NCBI GenBank assembly: GCA_965223255.1
Contig: CBDCWA010000004.1
Coordinates: forward strand, 930,001 to 994,000
Reading direction: 5' to 3'
Origin: CBDCWA01 sp965223255
GTDB lineage: Bacteria; Pseudomonadota; Alphaproteobacteria; Rhizobiales; Hyphomicrobiaceae
Length of the DNA: 64,000 nt
In this document: positions 1 through 7,594 of the stretch, piece by piece
Numbering within the stretch: position 1 is the first letter of the stretch
Layout: every line of letters starts with the position of its first letter
Made by a program: the position numbers and the translations under genes
Notes under the pieces: model-generated
Database searches by the model: none
Told to the model about the DNA's origin: nothing
What the model saw: only the letters and a program-made list of their open reading frames with translations

Positions 1-546
1 ATGAAGAACATGGCGCTAACGCCCAAAGGCCAGGCTGTGTTCAAGCGCGTCGCAGAAATGTCGGAATGGGGCAAGAAACGGCCTGCGGGACGCGCCATCG
101 GCCTTTCAGTCTCCGAGCGCTCGGGCTCGCTTGGCGCCGGCGTGATCGAGATCTCACTGGATGAAAAGACCGGTCAGGTCCGCGTCCACAAGGTCTGGGT
201 GGCGATCGATGGCGGAGTCATCGTTCAACCCGATGCCGCAAGGGCCAACATTGAAAGCGGCATCATCTATGGGCTCTCAAGCGTTCTACGCGAACGCGTC
301 ACCGTCAAAGACGGCAAAGTGCAGCAATCGAATTTCCATGACTATCAATTGTTGCGCATGTCGGAAGCACCGGAAGAGATCCATGTCGACTTCATCGCCC
401 GCGATACCAAGCCGACCGGGCTCGGTGAAATCGGCAATCCATTTGTTGGTGCGGCCATCGCAAATGCACTGTTCGCACTGACCGGCAAACGCTTCCGTCA
501 TATGCCTTTGACCGAACAGCGTGTGCTGGCAACGCTCAAGGCGTGA
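1..546 (+). CDS. Molybdopterin-dependent aldehyde/isoquinoline oxidoreductase large subunit, C-terminal part
   Basis: The reading frame is open from base 1, so this is the last 181 residues of a large subunit whose beginning lies outside the window. The sequence matches the C-terminal molybdopterin-binding domain of the xanthine dehydrogenase/IorB family. Visible marks are WGKKRPAGRAIGL near residue 23, SNFHDYQLLRM near 110, and GLGEIGNP near 140, where Glu143 sits at the position of the catalytic base of molybdenum hydroxylases. Family members hydroxylate aldehydes or N-heterocycles together with a 2Fe-2S subunit, and many are periplasmic. The substrate cannot be told from this fragment. A hairpin terminator follows the stop at once, so this is the last gene of its operon. 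Confidence 0.9.
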   Translation: MKNMALTPKGQAVFKRVAEMSEWGKKRPAGRAIGLSVSERSGSLGAGVIEISLDEKTGQVRVHKVWVAIDGGVIVQPDAARANIESGIIYGLSSVLRERVTVKDGKVQQSNFHDYQLLRMSEAPEEIHVDFIARDTKPTGLGEIGNPFVGAAIANALFALTGKRFRHMPLTEQRVLATLKA

Positions 547-562
547 GCCAGATTAACGCGGC

Positions 563-594
563 AAAAAAGGGGCGCTCTTCCGGGCGCCCTTTTC
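563..594 (+). terminator. Intrinsic terminator after the molybdenum hydroxylase gene
   Basis: An A-tract is followed by GGGCGC, an 8-nt loop, GCGCCC and a T-run. The stem starts about 20 bases after the stop codon. The A-tract on one side and T-run on the other mean it could also serve the convergent gene that ends at 615. Confidence 0.75.
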
Positions 595-614
595 TCGTCA
601 GCCTGCCGTCACAC

Positions 615-1052
615 TCACCGCGACGCATCATCTTTCAAGCCGCGCATTAACGGTTTTAAGCCGGCGAAATCGAAACCTGCCGCACTTGTCGTCGCAAGAA
701 TATCATCAACATCATTGCACGTCGGGGATTGCGACAGGGCCCACAGCGTCGCCGAGCGTGTCCCACCGCCACAATGCGCCAGGACCGGTTTTGGCAACTC
801 TTGGAGGGCTGCCGCAAATTCCTTCGAGGCTGCAACCGACAATGTCCCGCTGGTCATCGGAATATGGCGATATTCCAGGCCATGTTGACTTGCCAATTGG
901 GCTTCCTCTTCCGGCGTCACACTGAGGTTATTGTCGGTATGCGCCCGATTGTTGATAATCGTCTTGAACCCTTGCGCCTTGGCCTGGGCAAAGTCTTCTG
1001 CAGTCATCGCCCCACAAACGGTAATCTGATCGTTGAGTTTTTTCTGCGCCAT
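615..1052 (-). CDS. DUF442/TIGR01244-type phosphatase-like (beta-lactamase hydrolase-like) protein
   Basis: This 145-residue protein has the single-domain form of the DUF442 family, a cysteine-phosphatase fold related to dual-specificity phosphatases. In some relatives it is fused to a beta-lactamase-like sulfur dioxygenase. The active-site loop reads HCGGGTRSATLW around residues 91-102, with the conserved Cys and Arg of the P-loop. NNRAHTDNN near residue 34 matches the family's second conserved stretch. The exact substrate is unknown; a role in sulfur or sulfide metabolism is inferred from family context only. A strong ribosome binding site (GAGGAGGGAG) precedes the ATG. The gene is the last on the minus strand before the convergent molybdenum hydroxylase. 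Confidence 0.8.
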   Translation of the reverse strand: MAQKKLNDQITVCGAMTAEDFAQAKAQGFKTIINNRAHTDNNLSVTPEEEAQLASQHGLEYRHIPMTSGTLSVAASKEFAAALQELPKPVLAHCGGGTRSATLWALSQSPTCNDVDDILATTSAAGFDFAGLKPLMRGLKDDASR

Positions 1053-1394
1053 TCACGCTCCCTCCTCCAACACTCTTCGCCGGAGTTGTAATATAAGGGA
1101 GCACACCCGAGCAATGAGGAATTGCACCTGGATCAGAAAATAAGACGCGTCGACGCTGGCCAATACCAAGCGGGACGGTAAAACGTGTTATTCGATGAGA
1201 TCCCGACCAGTGTTATATCGAAGCGCTAAAAGCATACGAGCCGCGTTATCTGGCTGACCCGCGAAGCACCGGCCGACAATACCGGTAAAAGTGATCAGGC
1301 TCGGCGCGAAACCGTATTCAAAGCCCCGGAAGGCATGGTTTCCCGCATCGTCAGGCTTGATCCTGGCGGCCCACCACACATTCACCCTACCAGC
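1053..1394. other. Intergenic stretch between mutL and the DUF442 gene
   Basis: No convincing gene was found in these 342 bases. A 65-codon minus-strand frame (1188-1385) starts 10 bases after mutL ends, but it has no recognisable family and no clear ribosome binding site. Confidence 0.5.
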
Positions 1395-3212
1395 TTACTT
1401 CCGCCCGAACAGCCGCTCGATATCGCTGCGCCGCAGTTCGACGTAGGTCGGTCTCCCATGGTTGCATTGACCGGCAAGCGGCGTCTCTTCCATCTCACGC
1501 AATAGGGCGTTCATTTCTTCAGGTGTCAGCCGGCGACCCGCCCGGACACTGCCGTGACACGCCATCCGCGAGGCAACCGCTTCCAGGCGTTCTTGAAGGA
1601 CCAACCCGCTGCCTTCGTGCAGGATTTCCGCCGCCAGATCCTTGACCAAGCCGGCAACATTGCCGCTTCCAAACAGCGCCGGCACTTCGCGCACGACAAC
1701 AGCACTGGCTCCAAACGGCTCAAGGACCAAACCAAGGTCGGCCAAGGCTTCTGCCTGTTCCTCAAGCGCCGCCGCTTCGCCTTCCCCAACTTCAACGACC
1801 TCGGGGATCAATAAGCCTTGGCGTTTGATGCCACCATCCGCCAGGCCCCGCTTCAACCGCTCATAGACGATGCGCTCGTGCGCGGCATGTTGATCAACGA
1901 TGACGATCGACTCCTGCGTTTCAGCGACGATATAGGTTTCATGCAATTGCGCCCTGGCCGCCCCCAGTGGCTTTTCGAACGCGCCAGCCGGGCTCACCGC
2001 AACTGCAGCTGAGGTATCGGCGCTTGGCACATCGACGCCGGCAAACGGCGCTTGCACGGCCTCCGCGAACCCACCTGAATATCGCGAGACCTGCCCACCA
2101 GGATAGCCGGCGCTGCCACCACCGCGATAAGCTGCAAAGTTTGCAATATTGCTCTCATCTTGCTGCCGACGCGCCAAGGTCTCAAGCGTCGCCGTCCCAC
2201 CAGCAACCGTCGCACGGTAACCAGCCGCCTCCAACGCCGTCCGCAAGGCGCCGATCAATAGGGCACGCACCGCGCCTTGATCGCGAAACCGCACCTCGGT
2301 TTTGGCGGGATGCACGTTGACGTCCAACCGCTCCGGCGCCAATTCCAGAAACAACGCCAACATCGGATGACGACCCTTTGGCAGGGTGTCGCCATAAGCC
2401 GCGCGCACGGCACCCACCAACAATTTATCGCGCACCGGCCGACCGTTGACGAACAGGAACTGGTAGAACGTATCGCCGCGGTTGAGAGTGGGCAGACCGG
2501 CAAACCCTTTGACCTCAACGCCCTCGCGCTCACCATCGAGGGCCAGCGCATCCGCCATGAATTCGCGCCCCATGATCCGTCCGAGCCGGGCCAACGTGCC
2601 GTCTTTATCGCCACTGCAGGCGGGTAGAACCAGCCCGGCCCGCTCCCCCGTCGTCAATGAGAATGCGACGTCCGGATTCGCCATCGCCAGACGCTTGACG
2701 ACATCACCGATCGCCATATTCTCAGCCCGCTCCGACTTCAGGAATTTCAACCTGGCCGGTGTCGCCGAAAACAAATCCCTGACTTCGATCCGCGTCCCGC
2801 AATTGAGCGCGACCGGCCGAACCTCTCCTTTCTCGCCACGGTCTACGACGATTTCATAGGCATCAGCTGCACCCCTGAGACGCGATTGAATGGCCAGCCG
2901 CGCGACCGAACCAATCGACGGCAATGCCTCACCACGAAACCCCAGCGTTTGAATGGCAAATAGATCTTCTTCATCGAGTTTGGAGGTTGCGTGCCGCTCA
3001 ACCGCCAACGCAAGGTCGTCAGCATCCATGCCACAGCCGTTATCGCTGACGCGGATGAGCGAAATACCACCACCGGACGTTACGACCTCAATGTCAGTGG
3101 CCCCGGCATCGAGCGCATTTTCAACCAACTCTTTGACGACACTTGCCGGGCGCTCGATGACTTCGCCAGCAGCGATGCGGTTGATGGTTTTGGCGGAGAG
3201 TTGTCGGATCAT
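1395..3212 (-). CDS. mutL: DNA mismatch repair protein MutL
   Basis: MutL couples mismatch recognition by MutS to strand incision and excision. The start was set at ATG 3212, because GGAGG lies 9 bases upstream and the protein then begins MIRQLSAKTINRIAAGEVI, the usual MutL N-terminus (605 residues). The GHKL ATPase motifs are all present: ELVENALDAGAT, DNGCGM, RHATSKL and LGFRGEAL. The C-terminal domain carries DQHAAHERIVYE near residue 440, matching the DQHA(X)2E(X)4E endonuclease motif, plus ACHGS and CNHGRP near 551 and 583. This MutL is therefore predicted to be a nicking enzyme, as expected in bacteria without MutH. The linker at about 340-415 is low in complexity. It follows the two M16 peptidase genes on the same strand. 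Confidence 0.97.
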   Translation of the reverse strand: MIRQLSAKTINRIAAGEVIERPASVVKELVENALDAGATDIEVVTSGGGISLIRVSDNGCGMDADDLALAVERHATSKLDEEDLFAIQTLGFRGEALPSIGSVARLAIQSRLRGAADAYEIVVDRGEKGEVRPVALNCGTRIEVRDLFSATPARLKFLKSERAENMAIGDVVKRLAMANPDVAFSLTTGERAGLVLPACSGDKDGTLARLGRIMGREFMADALALDGEREGVEVKGFAGLPTLNRGDTFYQFLFVNGRPVRDKLLVGAVRAAYGDTLPKGRHPMLALFLELAPERLDVNVHPAKTEVRFRDQGAVRALLIGALRTALEAAGYRATVAGGTATLETLARRQQDESNIANFAAYRGGGSAGYPGGQVSRYSGGFAEAVQAPFAGVDVPSADTSAAVAVSPAGAFEKPLGAARAQLHETYIVAETQESIVIVDQHAAHERIVYERLKRGLADGGIKRQGLLIPEVVEVGEGEAAALEEQAEALADLGLVLEPFGASAVVVREVPALFGSGNVAGLVKDLAAEILHEGSGLVLQERLEAVASRMACHGSVRAGRRLTPEEMNALLREMEETPLAGQCNHGRPTYVELRRSDIERLFGRK

Positions 3213-3385
3213 GATCGTGATCCTCCATTGCGAATCGGTTGTAGCCTCAATCCAGCACATCAACCCGCTTGACAACAGTCAAGACGTCGATCACGCCAAC
3301 GATATGGGCGCCGACAGAAATTGTCGCGGTTTTGACGACAACACTTTCATCGGATCAGAATTGGCCCTGCGCCCCGAAACGCAGT

Positions 3386-4786
3386 TCAGCCCTTGCTCTT
3401 AAGCCCCTTGGGCTTACCGACAATAATTACGATCAGATCATCGGTTTTCAACAGTTTCCGGGCGACCCTTTTGATGTCGTCCAGCGTCACCGCCTCAATG
3501 AGCTTATTGCGCTTGTTGACATAATCGAGACCAAGATCTTCTTGCTGGATACCCAACAACTGATTGGCTATCTTGGCACTGGTATCGAACCGCAAAGCAT
3601 ATGAACCGGTCAGATAATTCTTGGAATCTTTAAGCTCCTCAGCACTCGGGCCGTCTTTGGCAATACGCTTAAGCTCGGATTTGATGACATCGAGCGATTG
3701 CGCGATCTTGTCATTTTTCGTTGCAACCCCACCGGCAAATACCGCTGTATAGCGAAAAGGTTGAAGATAGCTATAGACTGAATAGGCAAGCCCGCGCTTT
3801 TCTCGAACTTCCTCCATCAGCCGCGATGAAAACCCACCACCACCGATGATATGGTTCAGCACATAGGCAATGACGAAATCCGGATCCTTGCGCACCATCG
3901 CTCCGAAACCAAATCGCGCCACTGACTGGGGCACATTCATTTCAATCACATTTTGAATGCCACCCGTCTTAGGCTTGACCTTTGCAACGGTTGTCAGCTT
4001 GGGCTTTGCCGGCAGGTCACCAAATATCTTGTCGAGCATTTTGCCGAGATCTTTGGCCGAGATATCACCCACAACAGCGACCTTCAACTTGCCGCGCGCG
4101 AAAACCTTTTTGCGATACGCTTCCAGATCCTCGCCGCTGATCTCAGCGACGCTTTTCAAAGTACCACTGGACGGGCGACCATAAGGGCTGCCGGGAAAAG
4201 CCGCCGCATTCCAGGCCTTGCCGGCAACGCGACCAGGATCACGCTTCGCAAAAGCAAGGCTGGTGGTAATTTGCTTTCGCATCCGCTCGATCGCATCCTT
4301 GTCGAAGCGCGGTTTGGTCAAGGCAAGCTTCAACATGTCGATTGCTGCCTCGCGGTTTTCGCTAAGCGTTGTGAAGCTGCCGTAGAAATAATCTCGCCCG
4401 ACGTCGAAGCTCATACGCATGGCCAGATCCTCCATGCGTTCCTGATAAGCCTGCGCATTCATATCGCCGGCGCCCTCATCCAACATTGACGACAGGAAAT
4501 TGGCGACCCCTTCCCGACTATCCGGGTCTTGATTGGCACCGCCTTGAAACGCAAAACGCACCGCAACAAGCGGCACTGAGTGGTCCTCGACCAGCCACGC
4601 CTTAATACCACCCGGACTGGTCACTTCCTGAATATTCATTTTACGTTCCGTCGCACCTTTTATCTGAGAGAACGTCTGATCTTTCTTGGCAGCTATTGCA
4701 GCGATAATGATCGGCGAGCAAAATACCAAGAGCACGAGCCCCAATCCGATCCGACGCGAAGCCGTAGGAAGTGTACGCATTGTCAT
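3386..4786 (-). CDS. M16 family peptidase-like protein, zinc-site-deficient partner subunit
   Basis: This 466-residue protein has an N-terminal hydrophobic segment (about residues 13-33) that fits a signal anchor, so it probably acts in the periplasm. The body has two M16 (insulinase/pitrilysin) halves, but the zinc motif HXXEH is replaced by NFLSSMLDE near residue 97, so it should be catalytically dead. GNIxx-type C-terminal motifs such as GGGGFSSRLMEEVREK support the fold. It lies 18 bases downstream of a catalytic M16 gene on the same strand. Active/inactive M16 pairs, like mitochondrial processing peptidase and two-gene bacterial PqqL-type pairs, work as heterodimers; that assembly is inferred here. 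The start has a plausible AAGG ribosome binding site. Confidence 0.88.
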   Translation of the reverse strand: MTMRTLPTASRRIGLGLVLLVFCSPIIIAAIAAKKDQTFSQIKGATERKMNIQEVTSPGGIKAWLVEDHSVPLVAVRFAFQGGANQDPDSREGVANFLSSMLDEGAGDMNAQAYQERMEDLAMRMSFDVGRDYFYGSFTTLSENREAAIDMLKLALTKPRFDKDAIERMRKQITTSLAFAKRDPGRVAGKAWNAAAFPGSPYGRPSSGTLKSVAEISGEDLEAYRKKVFARGKLKVAVVGDISAKDLGKMLDKIFGDLPAKPKLTTVAKVKPKTGGIQNVIEMNVPQSVARFGFGAMVRKDPDFVIAYVLNHIIGGGGFSSRLMEEVREKRGLAYSVYSYLQPFRYTAVFAGGVATKNDKIAQSLDVIKSELKRIAKDGPSAEELKDSKNYLTGSYALRFDTSAKIANQLLGIQQEDLGLDYVNKRNKLIEAVTLDDIKRVARKLLKTDDLIVIIVGKPKGLKSKG

Positions 4787-4804
4787 CTGGAACCTTTTTG
4801 AGAG

Positions 4805-6211
4805 CTACGACTTTGACGAACCGGTTGTTTTGCCGGACGGCTTCGAAGGGGCAACCGTCTTAGGCAGCATGCGCCCCGTCACCGATCGACGTATATCAAT
4901 GTACTTACCCGCAACAGCCTTGATATCGGCAAGACTGACTGCAGAGATCCGGTCCGGCCACGTTTCGATATCCTTAACCGTCTTACCGAGTGTCAATGCC
5001 CAACCATACCTTCGGGCAAGTTTTGACTGGCTATCACTATCGTAGATGTAATCTGCCAAAAACAGCTTCTTCGCACGTTTGAGTTCTTTTTCGGTAATGC
5101 CATTTTTCTTGATGTCAGCAAGCACGACATCCAGTTTGGCTTCGACCTGATCCAACGACACGCCTTGGGCCGGTACGGCGTAGTAGGTCATGCTGGAAAA
5201 CTCAATTCCCGAGCCGCCATAATACCCTCCAGCATTGGAAGCAATCTTGTCCTTGACCACCAGCCGGCGATAGAGCCGGCTTGTCGCACCGCCGGCCAGC
5301 ACCTTTAACAACAGATCCAATGCTTCTGCCTCGCCCGGTTTGGCGCTGACATAACTTGGCGTCAGATATTCTCTGTAGAGCGTCGGTCTGCCGACTCTGG
5401 GGTCGATCAATTCAACCCGCCGTGCCGCGCGATGCGGCGGCTCCTTCGGGCGCTGTCTTTCTTTGATATTTGGATTTGCAGGAATCTTACCGAAGGTAAC
5501 TTCAGCGAGTTTTTTGACGTCCTGAAGCGTCACATCACCGGCCACAACAAGGATGGCGTTATTGGGGGCATAGTACTCTTTGTAAAAACTCAATGCGTCT
5601 TTTCGATTAAGTTTTTGGATTTCATGATGCCACCCGATCACTGGCGAGCCGTAGGGGTGGGCAAGATAAAGGGCGGCATTCATTTGCTCGCTCAAAATCG
5701 AAGATGGATTGTTTTCAATGCGCGAGCGGCGTTCTTCAAGGATCACATCCCGTTCGGTCGTGACTTCCTTATCCGTCAATCGCAAATTGACCATCCTGTC
5801 AGCTTCCATCTGCATTACGATGGGCAACCGATCGCGCGCAATGTTTTGGAAATAGGCCGTGACATCCTGGCTCGTAAAAGCATTGTCCCGCCCGCCCATA
5901 CGCGAGACGATCTTAGAAAATTCCCCGGTTGCGATTTTCTCGGTGGATTTGAACATCAAGTGTTCGAGGAAATGGGCTATGCCGGATTTGCCTGCCGGTT
6001 CATCCGCGGCACCGACCTTGTACCACACCATATGAGTGACGACCGGCGCTCTACGATCTTCTATGACCACAATCTGCATGCCGTTCTTAAGCACAGCGCT
6101 CTGCGCCCTTTTGGCGGATTTCGCTGTCAAATCAGTTGAGGTTATCGCAAGCATCGTCACCAGAACCAGGGATAGAGTTTTAAGAACTACCGCGCTACGG
6201 CCATACATCAT
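4805..6211 (-). CDS. M16 family zinc metallopeptidase, catalytic subunit
   Basis: This 468-residue insulinase-family peptidase has a hydrophobic N-terminal segment (about residues 8-25) consistent with export. The zinc site is intact: HFLEH at residues 80-84, with the third ligand expected in TTERDVILEE around residues 159-160. The C-terminal M16 domain has GATSRLYRRL near residue 300. Family members degrade peptides or remove signal sequences in the periplasm. It is the first gene of the M16 pair and ends 18 bases before the inactive partner, so the two are almost surely co-transcribed. The C-terminal tail is rich in Lys, Ser and Thr. No substrate is evident. Confidence 0.92.
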   Translation of the reverse strand: MMYGRSAVVLKTLSLVLVTMLAITSTDLTAKSAKRAQSAVLKNGMQIVVIEDRRAPVVTHMVWYKVGAADEPAGKSGIAHFLEHLMFKSTEKIATGEFSKIVSRMGGRDNAFTSQDVTAYFQNIARDRLPIVMQMEADRMVNLRLTDKEVTTERDVILEERRSRIENNPSSILSEQMNAALYLAHPYGSPVIGWHHEIQKLNRKDALSFYKEYYAPNNAILVVAGDVTLQDVKKLAEVTFGKIPANPNIKERQRPKEPPHRAARRVELIDPRVGRPTLYREYLTPSYVSAKPGEAEALDLLLKVLAGGATSRLYRRLVVKDKIASNAGGYYGGSGIEFSSMTYYAVPAQGVSLDQVEAKLDVVLADIKKNGITEKELKRAKKLFLADYIYDSDSQSKLARRYGWALTLGKTVKDIETWPDRISAVSLADIKAVAGKYIDIRRSVTGRMLPKTVAPSKPSGKTTGSSKS

Positions 6212-6514
6212 AAATTGTCCTCAGCAACAGTATTGCAAACAGCGCCGGACGATAGCAGCATCAAGCGCTTTCATTCATAATAACAAGAGAGCCGAGCAAT
6301 TTGCTGCCACAAATAAAGATCGACCGGATTTCGATTTTCAGCAGGTTGCTCTGAAAGATGCCCGCCTCATTGAACATATGATGTTGGAGGTTGTCATCAC
6401 ATTGTCAATTCGATCCATAGCCGGATCGACCCAACATGACAAATTTGTCATTGAAACTGGCAAGCTAGCAGTCCAGCCTGAGACGACTGCAAAGATGAAC
6501 GATTCGAAAGGAGG
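6212..6514. other. Intergenic region with probable minus-strand promoter upstream of the M16 genes
   Basis: No gene is seen in these 303 bases. Read on the minus strand there is a consensus -35 hexamer TTGACA (6403-6408) without a good -10, and a perfect 14-bp palindrome just upstream of it, listed separately. This suggests that the M16 genes have their own promoter inside the larger minus-strand run. Confidence 0.4.
6437..6450. promoter_or_regulatory. Perfect 14-bp palindrome TGACAAATTTGTCA
   Basis: TGACAAATTTGTCA is its own reverse complement. It lies about 226 bases upstream of the catalytic M16 gene and about 29 bases upstream of a TTGACA hexamer on that strand, which fits an activator or operator site. 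The protein that would bind it is unknown. Confidence 0.4.
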
Positions 6515-6964
6515 CTACTGGGTGTTCCCGCTCTTGAATATATCCAAGACCGACTTTTCGCACGGACCCATCGGACCCTGTACGCCATCGCTGTTCCCCT
6601 CGACCTTCGCCTGCAACAGCGCCTTTTTGCAGTATTCTTTGTGCTTTTTGCGTAATGCCGCGGTGTGCTGAGCCTTTTTTTCCTCCGGATCGACCGGCCA
6701 AGCGGCGGCTGATCGCGGCGCTGCCGGATCGGCGCCACTGCCTGGCTTGGGCAGTCGCTCGGTCGATGGCGGCATCACCAGGCCGGTACGGTTCTTGGCT
6801 TTAGCTTCCTTTTTCTTGCCACCGATGACGCCGGCGACACCAAGAGCATTAAAGACGCTACCCTGCAGCTCGACATCTGTGCCACTGCATCCCGATACCG
6901 CTAGTGCAGCGGCGAGCCCGGTCACAAAGACCAACCGGCGAGCACGAAAACCTCTGCGTGTCAT
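6515..6964 (-). CDS. Small lipoprotein of unknown function
   Basis: The start was set at ATG 6964, with GGGAG ten bases upstream (149 residues). The N-terminus has an Arg-rich n-region, a hydrophobic stretch and a lipobox AVSGC with the lipidated Cys near residue 26, so the protein should be anchored to the outer or inner membrane. The mature part includes GGKKKEAKAK, a Pro-rich segment with VMPPSTERLPKPG, and two cysteines in the last 40 residues. The gene is 73 bases downstream of lspA, whose product would process it. In other Alphaproteobacteria a lipoprotein of the DUF3035/BamF type lies at this position, and the PP-S/D-x-x-L-P-x-P-G pattern resembles it weakly; that link is inference. 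Function is unknown. Confidence 0.72.
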   Translation of the reverse strand: MTRRGFRARRLVFVTGLAAALAVSGCSGTDVELQGSVFNALGVAGVIGGKKKEAKAKNRTGLVMPPSTERLPKPGSGADPAAPRSAAAWPVDPEEKKAQHTAALRKKHKEYCKKALLQAKVEGNSDGVQGPMGPCEKSVLDIFKSGNTQ

Positions 6965-7037
6965 CCTAATCCGTCTCCCAGTCCGCCGCATCAGGCGTTA
7001 CGAACCCGCGGTCTCAACTACTGTCAGATCATCGCGG

Positions 7038-7559
7038 TTAGGGGGCCTTTGCGGCATCTTTGCGACTCATCCAAAGAGAATCGTACAACAGACCGATCAC
7101 ACCGGCAACGATCGCGACATCTGCGATGTTAAATACATACCAATAATAGCCAAATGCATGCAGAGAGTAAAAGTCGGCGACCCCGCCAAGATGGAGCCGA
7201 TCTATCGCATTGCCAATGGCCCCGCCGATGATCAGACCGATGCTCACCGCCATAACCCAATTTGTGGCGCCCCGGGCAAGCCAAATAACCAAAAGAAAGG
7301 CGGCAAAGACCGCAAAAACTGCCAGAAACAACTGGCCCCTGGGATCGCTTAGCGCGAACAGGCCGTAGCTGATGCCTTTATTGATGACATAAACCAAGTC
7401 CAGGAACGGCGTCAGCGCGATGCGATCGCCTTTCGAAATGCCATAGACAAAAATCAGGCACCATTTATTGAGTTGATCGGCCACAAGAGATGCAGCAGCA
7501 ACTATAAATCCCAGTTTTGACCAGGGCCCCCACAGCCAATGCGCCAATCTGCTTGCCAT
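7038..7559 (-). CDS. lspA: Lipoprotein signal peptidase (signal peptidase II)
   Basis: LspA is an inner-membrane aspartyl protease that removes the signal peptide of prolipoproteins after diacylglyceryl modification. The 173-residue length and four predicted membrane helices are typical. Conserved family motifs are visible: NKGISYGLF at about residues 60-68, GNAIDRLHLGGVADFY around 116-131, and FNIADVAI around 143-150. Asp129 and Asp147 are the expected catalytic pair. The gene lies 35 bases downstream of ileS, the classic ileS-lspA arrangement found in many bacteria, and upstream of a lipoprotein gene. It is part of the ribF-ileS-lspA run. Confidence 0.96.
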   Translation of the reverse strand: MASRLAHWLWGPWSKLGFIVAAASLVADQLNKWCLIFVYGISKGDRIALTPFLDLVYVINKGISYGLFALSDPRGQLFLAVFAVFAAFLLVIWLARGATNWVMAVSIGLIIGGAIGNAIDRLHLGGVADFYSLHAFGYYWYVFNIADVAIVAGVIGLLYDSLWMSRKDAAKAP

Positions 7560-7594
7560 GCTGCTCCTGCCTCTAACGCGCCACCAGTCAGCGT

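Noticed and set aside
1188..1385. Sixty-five-codon minus-strand frame starting 10 bases after mutL
   Set aside because: No ribosome binding site and no family resemblance; its position alone does not justify calling a gene.
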